From: ZC4RG29 sp035304385
Lineage (GTDB): Bacteria > Bacteroidota > Bacteroidia > Cytophagales > Cyclobacteriaceae
Reading direction: 5' to 3'
DNA: 64,000 nucleotides
NCBI GenBank assembly: GCA_035304385.1
Contig: DATGQD010000026.1
Location: 24,954 to 88,953 of the forward strand
Part shown: positions 43,115 through 53,330 of the stretch, piece by piece
Position numbering within the stretch: position 1 is the first letter of the stretch
Layout: each line of letters begins with the position of its first letter
Translations under genes and position numbers: made by a program
Notes under the pieces: model-generated
The model's input: the letters and a program-made list of their open reading frames with translations, nothing else
Database searches by the model: none
What the model was told of the DNA's origin: nothing

Positions 43115-45880
43115 ATGAAACAAATCTACCGGACCCTCCTCATCGTTGCCCTGATCTTTCCTGGCGTCACCGCGCTGGCGCAGGAATTCCATCGAATACG
43201 CGGTGAGTTCAGTCAGACACCCTTCTCCGATTTCGTCCGGCAGGTAGAAGCCCAGACACCACACTATATCTACTACGACGCGGAGGAGTTTGATTCACTT
43301 ACGGTTACCGGAACATTCCATGACGTGGATCTGGCCGTCGTCTTTGATTCGCTGTTTCAGTATACCGACTATCACTATTTCGGAGATCCGTCCGGGAAAA
43401 TCTTTCTGACGCGCGGTCGGGAAATACGAGCCGAGTTGCCGGTGGGCTTCTTTGACGTGCGGCCCATGCAGGGCGATTTTGACGTTGCGCTGCTCGATTA
43501 CCTACACGATGCGGAGGAGAAGAAACGGCTTTCCGACGAGGATCGCATTTTCGAGATTGGAAAACGCACGCGGAGGGTGCGCAGCGGTACTGCAACACTT
43601 ACCGGCAATATCCGCAACGTTGTCAATGGGGAACCTGTTGTGGGCGCGGTGATCTACAATGAGACCACAGGTAAGGGTGTAGCCACCGATCCCTTTGGCT
43701 ATTACTCCATAGAGTTGCCTACGGGCCGCAATAACCTCCGCATATCCTGCTTAGGCATGCGGGAAACCATTCGACAGGTTATGGTGTACGACAACGGCAG
43801 GCTTGATGTCGAACTCGCTGAATTCATTACACCGCTTAAAGAAGTAGTCATTGAGTCGGAACGGGGCGCCAATGTGTCGGGAACCCGTATGGGCACCGAG
43901 CGAATCGATATCAAAATGATGAAGCAGGTTCCGGTAGCCTTTGGAGAGACAGATGTAATGAAGGTGGTTCTCACGCTACCCGGTGTACAGTCGGTAGGGG
44001 AAAGCTCCACAGGGCTAAACGTGCGGGGTGGTTCGGCAGATCAGAACCTCACGCTACTCGACGACGCTACGATTTTCAACCCATCGCATCTCTTTGGCTT
44101 TTTCTCGGCGTTTAACCCGGATGTAGTGAAAGATGTCGAGTTGTTTAAGAGTGGAATACCTGCGGAGCACGGTGGGCGGATATCGTCGGTCATGGAGGTA
44201 ACATCCAGGGAAGGAAACAAGAAGAAGTTCAGCGGGGCAGGAGGGATAGGTCCTATCACGGGAAGACTTACATTGGAAGGTCCTCTTCAAAAGGATAAGT
44301 CGTCCATACTCATCGGGGGACGGTCGACGTATTCAGACTGGATCCTGGATCGTATTCCCAACGAAAGCCTGAAGAACAGCACGGGATCGTTTTACGATCT
44401 TAACTTTCACTTCAACCACGAGGCTGACAGAAAAAACACGGTAGACGTTACCGCGTACTACAGTGACGACCGCTTTAAACTAAACAGCGACACGCTTTAT
44501 CATTACAATAACTTCAATGCGTCGGCACGCTGGAAGCATGCGTATGGTACAAAACTCTTCAGTGTACTTAGTGCCACCTACAACACATACAAGTTCAACG
44601 TCTCAAGCGACATCAACCCGGCCAATGCCGTTCGAATGGATTACGAGATCCAGCAACTATCGGGAAAGGCGGACTTCTCCTATCAACTGAACGACAAGAA
44701 CCTTCTTTCCTTTGGCGCCTCCGCCATGCGGTACGATCTTTCGCCGGGAACTCTTACACCGATCGGTTCGGAATCTTTGATCTCTGCTGACCGGCTGGAT
44801 GATGAACAGGCCCTCGAAAGTGCGGTCTACCTGGGAGATGAATTTGAATTGTCTCCGCGTCTGACGCTGTACGCCGGCTTGCGGTATTCGTTTTACAACT
44901 ACCTGGGTCCCCGGAGTGTCTTCCAGTATGCACCCGGTCAGCCCCGTTCTGAAAGTTCAATGACGGATACATTGCAATATGAAAAGGGCCAGTCCATTGC
45001 CACGTACCATGGTCCGGAATTCAGGGCCTCGGCGCGGTACATGCTGGGTAAGGATGCATCCATTAAGGTGAGCTATCAGCGGATGCGACAATACATTCAT
45101 ATGCTCTCGAACACGACCGCCATATCGCCAACGGATACCTGGAAGTTGAGCGATGCCCATATCAAACCCCAAACTGGGGATCAGTATTCTATCGGGTACT
45201 ACCGGAATTTTAAGGCGAACACTATTGAAACGTCGATCGAAGCATACTACAAAACGCTGGATAACTTTCTTGATTTCCGCGGCGGCGCGCTGTTGACCAT
45301 GAATCATCATATCGAGACGGATGTCATCGGCACGCAAGGCCGGGCGTACGGTCTTGAACTTATGCTCAAAAAGGTAACAGGAAAACTTAACGGGTGGATC
45401 AGCTACACGTATTCACGCTCGTTCCTGAAGACAGCTGGCGTCGAATCCGGCGAGACCATCAACGACGGTATGGAATACCCCAGCAACTACGATAAGCCGC
45501 ACGACGTCACGGTCATCAGCAACTATCGTTTCAGCAGGCGGTTTAGTCTTTCGCTGAACTTTACATACAGTACGGGCAGGCCGGTGACGGTGCCGCTTCA
45601 ACGATACGTACTTGATGGAAGTCAACGACTCTTGTACACGAACAGGAATCAGGCGCGCATTCCCGACTACTACAGAGTTGACTTTGCCATGAACATTGAA
45701 GGCAATCACAAGATCCGCAAACTGGCGCACAGTTCCTGGTCGCTTTCCATATACAACGTGACCGGGAGGAAAAATGCATACTCCGTATTCTTCCGCACTG
45801 AGAACGGCGAGATTAAAGGGTACAAGCTGTCAATTTTCGCCCAGCCGATACCTACGATAACTTATAACTTCAGATTCTGA
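43115..45880 (+). CDS. TonB-dependent outer-membrane receptor with STN and carboxypeptidase-like domains
   Basis: 921 residues. Signal peptide ending LAQ, then an STN-like domain (~25-95, FSQTPFSDFVRQVEA), a carboxypeptidase-regulatory-like domain (~165-245, LTGNIRNVVNGEPVVGAVIYNETTGKG), plug (~265-400, PGVQSVGESSTGLNVRGG) and a 22-strand barrel ending with aromatic FRF. STN receptors usually respond to substrate through an anti-sigma factor, but none is encoded here. Substrate unknown. Four bases from the DUF4249 lipoprotein gene. Confidence 0.93.
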   Translation: MKQIYRTLLIVALIFPGVTALAQEFHRIRGEFSQTPFSDFVRQVEAQTPHYIYYDAEEFDSLTVTGTFHDVDLAVVFDSLFQYTDYHYFGDPSGKIFLTRGREIRAELPVGFFDVRPMQGDFDVALLDYLHDAEEKKRLSDEDRIFEIGKRTRRVRSGTATLTGNIRNVVNGEPVVGAVIYNETTGKGVATDPFGYYSIELPTGRNNLRISCLGMRETIRQVMVYDNGRLDVELAEFITPLKEVVIESERGANVSGTRMGTERIDIKMMKQVPVAFGETDVMKVVLTLPGVQSVGESSTGLNVRGGSADQNLTLLDDATIFNPSHLFGFFSAFNPDVVKDVELFKSGIPAEHGGRISSVMEVTSREGNKKKFSGAGGIGPITGRLTLEGPLQKDKSSILIGGRSTYSDWILDRIPNESLKNSTGSFYDLNFHFNHEADRKNTVDVTAYYSDDRFKLNSDTLYHYNNFNASARWKHAYGTKLFSVLSATYNTYKFNVSSDINPANAVRMDYEIQQLSGKADFSYQLNDKNLLSFGASAMRYDLSPGTLTPIGSESLISADRLDDEQALESAVYLGDEFELSPRLTLYAGLRYSFYNYLGPRSVFQYAPGQPRSESSMTDTLQYEKGQSIATYHGPEFRASARYMLGKDASIKVSYQRMRQYIHMLSNTTAISPTDTWKLSDAHIKPQTGDQYSIGYYRNFKANTIETSIEAYYKTLDNFLDFRGGALLTMNHHIETDVIGTQGRAYGLELMLKKVTGKLNGWISYTYSRSFLKTAGVESGETINDGMEYPSNYDKPHDVTVISNYRFSRRFSLSLNFTYSTGRPVTVPLQRYVLDGSQRLLYTNRNQARIPDYYRVDFAMNIEGNHKIRKLAHSSWSLSIYNVTGRKNAYSVFFRTENGEIKGYKLSIFAQPIPTITYNFRF

Positions 45881-45884
45881 GCGA

Positions 45885-47042
45885 ATGAAACGTACGCTGT
45901 TCGTTATTCTGGGTTTTGCATTGTACGTCGTGGCGAGCTGCGTGGACCCCTACAATCCGCCGGAAATTGAATCGTCCGCCAACTTCCTGGTCGTGGATGG
46001 CATCGTGGATTTGGCGGACGCGGAGACACGGATCAAGCTGACACACTCACAAGACCTTAGCGAACAGGGATTGCCGTTGCCGGAAACGGGGGCGCAGGTT
46101 TCCATAGAAGTAGAGAACGGGCCGGTGTTTGTCCTCCCAGAAATTGCGCCGGGCGAATACAGTGCAAGTGCCATTAGCGTTGACGACGGTCAAAAGTGCC
46201 TGCTTCGCATTCGTACGGCATCCGGATCGGAATATATATCCGAAACCGTCACAGCCAAATTTTCTCCGGCTATTGATAGCGTCACATGGACGCCCAGAGA
46301 CAACAGCCTGGACTTTGAAGTCACCACCCATGACACGGAGGGGCGTTCCCGATACTATCGGTGGAAGACGGTCGAAACCGTAATGTACCATTCGGCGCAT
46401 CATTCGGCGTTGATCTGGGATCCCGGAGTACAGGCCGTAAGGACCCGGACGCCTGACGAAGACATCTACTACTGCTGGAAAACCACGCCATTCGGATATA
46501 TCGAGGTGTTCAGCACCAACGGCCTGGTCGAAGACGCTGTCGTTAAGCATCGTGTCTTCAGAATTCCCTCGAACAGCTGGAAGCTGACGCTGAAGTACAG
46601 CATCCTGGTGCGCCAGTTCGCAATTGACCAGAACGAATTCAACTTCTGGACGGAGCTGCGCAAGAATACAGAAAGTATCGGGACGATCTTCGATCCGCAG
46701 CCAACCCAGGTTACGGGCAACGTTCGTTCCGTCAATCCCTCCGGCCCGAAGGCGCTGGGGTATTTCAGCGTGGGCCGGTCGGTGGAAAAGAGGATCTATG
46801 TAACGAGGCCGGAGTTACCCTTTCCGGCAGATGGCTACGAAAGACCTTTCCCTTCCTGCAGCGCGTTTAGCATAGATACCATATTTGTTATGGAGTATTT
46901 GAACAGCAATAAATCAGCTTTGCTCCTGAACGCCGTCACCCAGGGACCCGCAGTCATCGGATATCGGACTGCCGACAAACATTGCATCGATTGCAGAATT
47001 GTTCACGGAGGTGTAAATGTCCGACCCGACTTTTGGGAATAG
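45885..47042 (+). CDS. DUF4249 lipoprotein
   Basis: 385 residues, lipoprotein signal ending VASC (C19). The family opening CVDPYNPPEIESSANFLVVDG matches DUF4249, which is nearly always next to a TonB receptor as here (4 bp). Surface-exposed substrate-binding or lid-type partner of the receptor, analogous in position to SusD, is inferred. Function not established. Confidence 0.9.
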   Translation: MKRTLFVILGFALYVVASCVDPYNPPEIESSANFLVVDGIVDLADAETRIKLTHSQDLSEQGLPLPETGAQVSIEVENGPVFVLPEIAPGEYSASAISVDDGQKCLLRIRTASGSEYISETVTAKFSPAIDSVTWTPRDNSLDFEVTTHDTEGRSRYYRWKTVETVMYHSAHHSALIWDPGVQAVRTRTPDEDIYYCWKTTPFGYIEVFSTNGLVEDAVVKHRVFRIPSNSWKLTLKYSILVRQFAIDQNEFNFWTELRKNTESIGTIFDPQPTQVTGNVRSVNPSGPKALGYFSVGRSVEKRIYVTRPELPFPADGYERPFPSCSAFSIDTIFVMEYLNSNKSALLLNAVTQGPAVIGYRTADKHCIDCRIVHGGVNVRPDFWE

Positions 47043-47053
47043 TCAACTAAACC

Positions 47054-49456
47054 ATGATGCTCGTCCGATTCTTATTTTCACTTATTGCACTCGTTCCCGT
47101 CGGGATGGGATTGGCTCAGGACGCCGCAGACCCCGGCGCCTTGCTCCGCACCTATCGACAGCAAAACCTGCAGGAGAAAGTATTCATTCATACCGACCGG
47201 ACCGTCTACATAACGGGTGATCACATCTGGCTGCGGGCATACGTCGTTGATGGCACGATGCACCAGCCCCTGGGCATGAGCAGGGTGGTTTACGTAGAAA
47301 TCCTTGACGCAGCGCAGCAACCGGTGTTGCAGGCTAAAGTCCCGGTAAAGGATGGGGTGGGGCATACGTCTGTGTTCCTCCCGGCTAGCCTCAACTCCGG
47401 ACATTACCTGCTCCGTGCCTACACCCGGTGGATGCGAAACTACAGTCCCGACTTCTTCTTCCACCGCGAAATTACCGTGGTGAATCCGTTCAAGCCCCTG
47501 GGATTGCAGGGGCAAGCTGCAACCGCCGCTCTGGATGTGCAGTTCTTTCCTGAAGGGGGCAACTTGGTTGCCGGGCTGGAAGGGAAGGTTGCGTTCCGCG
47601 TGGTGAATGCGTCGGGTCACGGGCTGTCTTCATTCAAAGGCTATGTGCTGGGTCCGGCGGGGGATACGGTTACTACGTTTTCACCCGTGCGGTTTGGGCT
47701 GGGGAATTTTTCGTTCACTCCCGCTGCCGACCATGAATACAGCGCAGTAATCACCGACCCTAACGGTCGCGAGATTGCGCGAAAAAACCTTCCGGCGGCC
47801 ATGCCGACAGGATACGCCCTGTCGGTCGCCGAACGGGGTCGTGACCGGATAGCGATCACCGTGCGGTCGAACGATCCGGCGTCCGCCCTGGAACGTAATG
47901 TTGCAGTGGTCGTGCACAATCGCCTCGGCGCTTTGCACGTCCTGCGCGGACAGCTTTCAAACGGCGCGGCAGCTTTTGAAATAGATAGGGCAAACCTCCA
48001 TGATGGTATAGCACACATCACTTTGTTTGATCACCAAAGTCGTCCCGTTTGTGAGCGTCTGTTCTTCAAACGCCCGGAGCATGTGCTGACCATTGACGCG
48101 GTGGCTGAAAGGAAAGTCGTACATACGCGTGAAAAGATAGAGGCAAGGTTGTCGACCATGCATGGTTCGCGGCGAGCCAAACCTGCGTCGCTGTCGGTAT
48201 CTGTATTCAGGCTCGACTCCCTGCAATCCGAGGAAAGGTCGAACATCGCGGCTTATCTTTTGCTGACTTCTGAACTTCCCGGCACCGTTGAGTCGCCGGA
48301 GTACTACTTCAGTGACGCTAACGATGTGGCTGTATGTGCCGATAACCTGATGCTCACGCACGGATGGCGAAGGTTCACATGGCAAGCGATGGGCGACAGC
48401 AAAGATGCACATGCCTTTGAGCCGGAATACAGAGGGCATCTGATTACGGGAACACTGGTAAAAACGGAAGATGGAAGTCCAGCAGCCGGCATTCCGGTCT
48501 ACATGTCCGTCCCGGGTAAGCGATTCCATTTCGCCGGCACCAAGAGCAGACTGGACGGAAGGGTGATTCATGAGATGCCCGACTTCTATGGTCCGGGGCA
48601 TGTGATTGTACAAACCGACTGGAGTCGCGATTCAGTTTATCGATATACTCAGGACAGCCCATTCGACACCAGGGTTAGCGAGGCGTATTCATTGCCGCAC
48701 TTTAAACTCGATGCGGCAAGTGAGTCCACGGTGCTGGCAAGGAGTATCAACATGCAACTTCACAATGCATATAAGGAGGCGGAGAAAAACAAGATCATAG
48801 CGCCGCATACTGATACACTCGTTTTCTACCGGACTCCCGATCAGCAATATTATCTCGACAATTTCACCCGCTTCGGAGTGATGGAAGAAGTGATGCGCGA
48901 ATACGTGTCCGCCGTAATGGTTCGCAAGCGGAAGGACGACTTTTTCTATTATGTGCTGGACAAGAAGAACAATGAGATATTCAGGGAGGGTCCCCTCGTG
49001 CTCGTCGATGGTGTCCCGGTATTCGACGTCAATTCTATAATCAATTTCGATCCGCTCAAGGTTTGGCGGCTTGATGTTGTGGCGTCACGATATTTTTACG
49101 GCAAGCTTTCCTTTATGGGGATCGTAAGTTATGCCACCTACACCGGGGACCTGGCAGGATTTCCAGTAGACCAGCGGGCGTGGGTAACGGAATATGACGG
49201 ACTCAACTGGCAACGCGAATTCTATTCACCTGTATATGAAACGGAGGAGCAGATCGGAAGTCGGATACCCGATCATCGGACGCTGTTGTATTGGGCACCG
49301 GAGGTAAGAACTGGCCCGGATGGAAAGGCCGAGATCAGCTTTTTTGCGAGCGATCTGCCCGGCACCTACTTAATGCATGTCCAGGGCCTGAGCGCCGATG
49401 GCATGCCCGGTGCAACCAGCCTTACCTTTGAGGTTGAAGAACGGGATGAAAATTAA
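47054..49456 (+). CDS. MG2-domain macroglobulin-like exported protein
   Basis: 800 residues with signal peptide ending GLAQ. Near residue 41, KVFIHTDRTVYITGDHIWLRAY is the MG2 macroglobulin motif; several beta-sandwich domains follow, as in alpha-2-macroglobulin-like proteins, but without a thioester motif. In Bacteroidota such proteins form the fourth gene of TonB/DUF4249 units, and a stabilising or gating role with the receptor is inferred. Its stop abuts the stop of the minus-strand Nudix gene with no gap. Confidence 0.85.
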   Translation: MMLVRFLFSLIALVPVGMGLAQDAADPGALLRTYRQQNLQEKVFIHTDRTVYITGDHIWLRAYVVDGTMHQPLGMSRVVYVEILDAAQQPVLQAKVPVKDGVGHTSVFLPASLNSGHYLLRAYTRWMRNYSPDFFFHREITVVNPFKPLGLQGQAATAALDVQFFPEGGNLVAGLEGKVAFRVVNASGHGLSSFKGYVLGPAGDTVTTFSPVRFGLGNFSFTPAADHEYSAVITDPNGREIARKNLPAAMPTGYALSVAERGRDRIAITVRSNDPASALERNVAVVVHNRLGALHVLRGQLSNGAAAFEIDRANLHDGIAHITLFDHQSRPVCERLFFKRPEHVLTIDAVAERKVVHTREKIEARLSTMHGSRRAKPASLSVSVFRLDSLQSEERSNIAAYLLLTSELPGTVESPEYYFSDANDVAVCADNLMLTHGWRRFTWQAMGDSKDAHAFEPEYRGHLITGTLVKTEDGSPAAGIPVYMSVPGKRFHFAGTKSRLDGRVIHEMPDFYGPGHVIVQTDWSRDSVYRYTQDSPFDTRVSEAYSLPHFKLDAASESTVLARSINMQLHNAYKEAEKNKIIAPHTDTLVFYRTPDQQYYLDNFTRFGVMEEVMREYVSAVMVRKRKDDFFYYVLDKKNNEIFREGPLVLVDGVPVFDVNSIINFDPLKVWRLDVVASRYFYGKLSFMGIVSYATYTGDLAGFPVDQRAWVTEYDGLNWQREFYSPVYETEEQIGSRIPDHRTLLYWAPEVRTGPDGKAEISFFASDLPGTYLMHVQGLSADGMPGATSLTFEVEERDEN

Positions 49457-50188
49457 TCAGACGAATTTCAACCCTTCGTGCGACAGTTGTTCGTAACGTT
49501 TCCTGTCGAAGACGTATAAGTACGCGCCCTTTTTTGATCCGCCTTTCTCCTTTTCATCAAGCTTTTTGAGAATGCCCAGGGAAAGGATTTTCCTGCTGAA
49601 GTTCCGGCGGTCGAGTTTCGATTGGTAGATCGCCTCGTACAGGTTCTGCAGTTGAGGAAGCGTGAACTTTCGCGGGAGCAGTTCGAATCCTACGGGATGC
49701 GTGGCGACCTTTTGTTGAAGGCGTTCACGCGCGAGTTTCACCATGTGACCGTGGTCGAATATGAGATCGGGCAGGTCGTCAAGCGAACGCCAGTGGGGCT
49801 CGTGTTCCAGGTTGAGCTGTCGGCTGTAGTCCGCAATGTTTATCAACGCAAAATAGGCGATAGAAATAACACGGGCCGCGGGATCACGACCTACATCGCC
49901 GAAGCAGTGCAGTTGCTCCATGTAGATGTCGTCCAGGCCGGTTAGCCTTTGCAGGATGCGTGTCGCCGCGTCCTTTACACTTTCTTCCGCGTCGACGAAA
50001 CCGCCCACCAGCGACCAGCGTCCGGACTCCGGTTCAAAACTTCGTTTGACGAGCAGCACCTTAAGTTGCCGCCCGTCAAATCCAAAGATGATACAATCCG
50101 CTGCCACCAGCAGCCGGTCAGCTTTTCGGTAATGCTGAGGTGTCATCGACGCGTGTTTTTGCTCCAACCCGGATGAAATCGTACTCAA
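49457..50188 (-). CDS. Nudix-related transcription regulator (NrtR/AraR type)
   Basis: 243 residues; ATG 50146 (MTPQHYRK) is a possible shorter start. The N-terminal Nudix domain has a degenerate box: G-x5-E is kept, but the REUxEE core reads RILQRL, so the catalytic glutamates are gone. The C-terminal winged-helix (LPQLQNLYEAIYQ, DRRNFSRKILSLG) is the NrtR-type DNA-binding part. In Bacteroidota such proteins sense sugars or nucleotide-sugars and control sugar genes. It is 9 bp after the SGLT-type symporter gene and near galK-galE. Confidence 0.9.
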   Translation of the reverse strand: MSTISSGLEQKHASMTPQHYRKADRLLVAADCIIFGFDGRQLKVLLVKRSFEPESGRWSLVGGFVDAEESVKDAATRILQRLTGLDDIYMEQLHCFGDVGRDPAARVISIAYFALINIADYSRQLNLEHEPHWRSLDDLPDLIFDHGHMVKLARERLQQKVATHPVGFELLPRKFTLPQLQNLYEAIYQSKLDRRNFSRKILSLGILKKLDEKEKGGSKKGAYLYVFDRKRYEQLSHEGLKFV

Positions 50189-50197
50189 TTCCAGTCT

Positions 50198-51949
50198 TTA
50201 TCCGGTGAAGTACAGGTACGCAATCAGGATCAACACGATGAGGAACGCGGAGGTTATCACATCTTTGGTCGTCCAGGAAGCGCGGGTTCTCTGCCGATCT
50301 TCTTCCGTCATAGTTGAAAACGTAAGGCCTGATATTTTTTCGTAAGAAGGCGCGGGTGAGGCGTAGCTGACACCGATCATTACCGCGATGCACACAAGCG
50401 TGATAAGCAGGCTGTAGTACTGGAAGAACGTATTGTTAACAATCCACAGGAAGGAACCCGGTTCGTATGAAAAGTTTTGCATCAACTTGACGGGCGTGTC
50501 CACCGCAAGGCGGAAGAGCCCCATGCCGAAGCCTACAATAAGTGACGCCAGGCATCCCTTCGCGTTCAGTCGCTTCATGAAGATTCCGAAGAAAAAGACC
50601 ACGAAGATAGGTGGCGCAAGATAGGCCTGAACACCCTGGAGATAGTCGTACAGGCCTTTACCACCCTGAATTACCGGTATCCACAACAAGCCGATCAATA
50701 CCATGACTGCCGTGGCCACGCGGCCGATCCACACCAGGCGGTCCTGGCTGGCGTTGGGCCGCAGACGGGAGTAAAAGTCCATTGTGAACAGTGTCGAGGA
50801 TGCGTTGAAGACACCCGCCAGAGAGCTCATCAAGGCTGCGAGCAGCCCGGCGACCACAACGCCACGAACGCCGACAGGCAAAATATGGACCACCATCATA
50901 GGGAATGCTTGTTGTGCATTATCCCGGATGAGTTCCCCGTTGGCGTCAAAAAGGGTCTCCTGGAATAAGGGCACCTGCCCGCTCTTGGCAAGCGCATAGC
51001 AGATCATGCCGGGAATGATAAAGATAAATACAGGCGATAGCTTAAGGTATGCGGCCCAGATGGAACCACGCCGTGCCTGGGTTTCGTCGCGTGCACCCAG
51101 CGTACGCTGTACGATGTACTGATCCGTACACCAGTACCACAGGCCGATAATGGGCGCGCAAAAGAGCATACCCAGCCAGGGATAATTATCGTTGAAGTAC
51201 CACGCCATCCGCCCCGACTCTTTCACCGGCGCCCAGGTGGCTTCGAAACCGGCGGGAACCATCGGCTTCCACAGGTTAAACATCTCAGGTCCGGCGATCT
51301 CACGTAGCTTGGCCCATCCGCCCAGGGCGTCCAGTCCATAAATTGTCACCATCAGCGATCCCAGGATCAGGATGACCGTTTGAAGTGCCTCGGTGTATGC
51401 CACGGCACGGAAGCCGCCCACCACAGTGTACAGACCTGTGAGCACAATGACCAGGATCGACCCGAACCAAAAACTATCAAGGCCCAGGAAGTGGACATCA
51501 GGAAGCAGTACAGCGAAAACCACACCGCCCGCGAATATGCCTACCGCGATTTTCGTCAATACGTAAGCGACGAGCGAAATGACCGACAGGAACGTGCGCG
51601 CCTGAGGTGAAAAACGGCGCTCCAGAAACTCTGGCATGGTGTACACGCCGGAGCGCATATAGAAGGGAACCATCACCCAGCCTAACACCAGCAGACACCA
51701 GGCGTGCAATTCATAGTGCGCCAGCGCAACACCGTCGGTCGCTCCCGATCCGGCAAGCCCCACAAGGTGCTCCGATCCGATGTTGGAAGCGAATATCGAT
51801 GCGCCGACAATGAACCAGCCGAGGTGCCTCCCCGCCAGGAAGTAGTCTTCGGCAGAGTCTTTTCTGCGTGACATCGCCCAGATCGATACGCCTGCGACGA
51901 TCGCGAAATAAAGGAATACAATAATCCAATCGAGGGTGCCGAGTAGCAT
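50198..51949 (-). CDS. SGLT-type sodium:sugar symporter
   Basis: 583 residues, about 14 helices of the SSS family. GASIFASNIGSEHLVGLAGSG resembles helix 1-2 of vSGLT-type sodium/galactose symporters, and GGFRAVAYTEALQ is the family's sodium-site region. Position divergent from galK-galE supports a galactose or related sugar as substrate, probably with sodium. Start ATG 51949; minus-strand -7 box TATATTTG at 52028-52021. Confidence 0.88.
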   Translation of the reverse strand: MLLGTLDWIIVFLYFAIVAGVSIWAMSRRKDSAEDYFLAGRHLGWFIVGASIFASNIGSEHLVGLAGSGATDGVALAHYELHAWCLLVLGWVMVPFYMRSGVYTMPEFLERRFSPQARTFLSVISLVAYVLTKIAVGIFAGGVVFAVLLPDVHFLGLDSFWFGSILVIVLTGLYTVVGGFRAVAYTEALQTVILILGSLMVTIYGLDALGGWAKLREIAGPEMFNLWKPMVPAGFEATWAPVKESGRMAWYFNDNYPWLGMLFCAPIIGLWYWCTDQYIVQRTLGARDETQARRGSIWAAYLKLSPVFIFIIPGMICYALAKSGQVPLFQETLFDANGELIRDNAQQAFPMMVVHILPVGVRGVVVAGLLAALMSSLAGVFNASSTLFTMDFYSRLRPNASQDRLVWIGRVATAVMVLIGLLWIPVIQGGKGLYDYLQGVQAYLAPPIFVVFFFGIFMKRLNAKGCLASLIVGFGMGLFRLAVDTPVKLMQNFSYEPGSFLWIVNNTFFQYYSLLITLVCIAVMIGVSYASPAPSYEKISGLTFSTMTEEDRQRTRASWTTKDVITSAFLIVLILIAYLYFTG

Positions 51950-52020
51950 AGTATTAGGTTTACGTGGTGGTTGGTTGCGTAGAAAGTTGTGTTGCTAATA
52001 AAATCGGTGGCGAATATGTT

Positions 52021-52028
52021 CAAATATA
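52021..52028 (-). promoter_or_regulatory. -7 box of the SGLT-type symporter-regulator operon
   Basis: TATATTTG on the minus strand, full TAnnTTTG match, about 72 bp before the ATG. It lies in the 193-bp divergent gap to galK. Confidence 0.6.
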
Positions 52029-52057
52029 TAGAAAATTCAGAATACGTGTAAAAGTGA

Positions 52058-52073
52058 CAATTAATTTCAATTG
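52058..52073. promoter_or_regulatory. Inverted repeat CAATT-N6-AATTG, candidate Nudix regulator operator
   Basis: 5-bp arms around AATTTC in the shared gap between the symporter and galK, 30 bp upstream of the symporter -7 box. Its position suits divergent control by the Nudix regulator, but the arms are short and AT-rich. Confidence 0.3.
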
Positions 52074-52142
52074 GTTTCTCCCTACGGCACAGGGGATGCC
52101 GCTTTTATTTGACGGGAGGTACTGGTATTATTGTCCGCATTA

Positions 52143-53321
52143 ATGAGCGGTCAAAGCATCGGAAAAAAATTTGAACAGCGCTTCGGCATGAAGCCGATGC
52201 TCTTCCGGGCGCCGGGCAGAATTAACCTGATCGGCGAACACACGGACTATAACGATGGATTTGTCATGCCCGCCGCCATTGACCGGGAGATCGTTTTTGC
52301 GTTGGCGCCTGCTGCCGACGCCAGGACAATAATATACGCCGACGACCTCGGCGAGAGTATGGAGGTCGACCTCGGTGAAATCAGGCGCGATGAAAGGGGA
52401 GGATGGATCAATTATCTGTTAGGAATCATTGATCGCTTCAAATCCCGACAGATTGAAGTCAAGCCGTTCCGATGCCTGTTTGGCGGTAACATTCCCGCCG
52501 GGGCGGGGTTGTCTTCATCGGCGGCCCTGGAGTGCGGCTTTGCGTACGGTCTTCGTGCGCTAACCGGCGCGGACATATCAGACGAGGACCTGATCCGGAT
52601 GGCGCAATGGGCGGAACACAACTATGCAGGCGTAAAGTGCGGAATCATGGATCAGTTTGCGAGTGTGATGGGAAAGAAAGACCAGGTGCTGATGCTCGAC
52701 TGCCGTGACCTGTCCTACAGGTATCTTCCCTTTACGCCCCGCGATTACAAGGTGGTGTTGTTTGACAGCAACGTCAAGCATGCGCTGGCCTCGTCGGCAT
52801 ATAACACCCGTCGAAGCGAATGCGAAGAAGGGCTGCGTATTCTTCAACAGGCAAATCCCGCCATCAGCAGCTTGCGCGATGTGACAAATAAGGACGTGCT
52901 CGACCGCAAAAGTATGTTTCCGGAAGAGGTGTTCAGGCGACTGGCATACGTAACGGGAGAAATAGCGCGTGTGCAGGCTGCGGCTGTCGACCTGGAGCGA
53001 AACGACCTCCGAGCCTTCGGCAGCAAGATGACGGAGACGCATTGGGGCCTTTCAGCATGGTACGAGGTCAGCTGCGAAGAACTCGATTTCCTGGTCAGGC
53101 AGATCATAGCAAATCCTGACGTCGCCGGTGCCCGGATGATGGGTGGTGGCTTCGGTGGCTGTGTCATCGCGCTGGTGCGCCCCGGAGCTGTCGATGCGAT
53201 GGTGGAGCCCCTCGCAAACGCCTATCGCAGCATGTTCGACCTTGACCTCGCCGTGTATAATGTGAATCTGGCCGATGGTGCAGGCAGGGTTGACACTTCG
53301 GAAAAACAGACACTCTCTTAA
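52143..53321 (+). CDS. galK: Galactokinase
   Basis: 392 residues from ATG 52143; a TTG at 52131 could extend it by four residues but is less likely. GHMP kinase with the galactokinase signature GRINLIGEHTDYNDGFVMP, the ATP loop GNIPAGAGLSSSAALE, and the third motif GARMMGGGFGGCVI. It phosphorylates galactose to galactose-1-phosphate. GalE follows 9 bp later; galT is not in the window, so the uridylyl transfer step must be elsewhere or replaced. Confidence 0.94.
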   Translation: MSGQSIGKKFEQRFGMKPMLFRAPGRINLIGEHTDYNDGFVMPAAIDREIVFALAPAADARTIIYADDLGESMEVDLGEIRRDERGGWINYLLGIIDRFKSRQIEVKPFRCLFGGNIPAGAGLSSSAALECGFAYGLRALTGADISDEDLIRMAQWAEHNYAGVKCGIMDQFASVMGKKDQVLMLDCRDLSYRYLPFTPRDYKVVLFDSNVKHALASSAYNTRRSECEEGLRILQQANPAISSLRDVTNKDVLDRKSMFPEEVFRRLAYVTGEIARVQAAAVDLERNDLRAFGSKMTETHWGLSAWYEVSCEELDFLVRQIIANPDVAGARMMGGGFGGCVIALVRPGAVDAMVEPLANAYRSMFDLDLAVYNVNLADGAGRVDTSEKQTLS

Positions 53322-53330
53322 AACATATTC

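Noticed and set aside
52051..52080. Crp/Fnr dyad in the galK-symporter gap
   Set aside because: TGAC is present but the matching TCA is at the wrong distance (TGA-N9-TCA).
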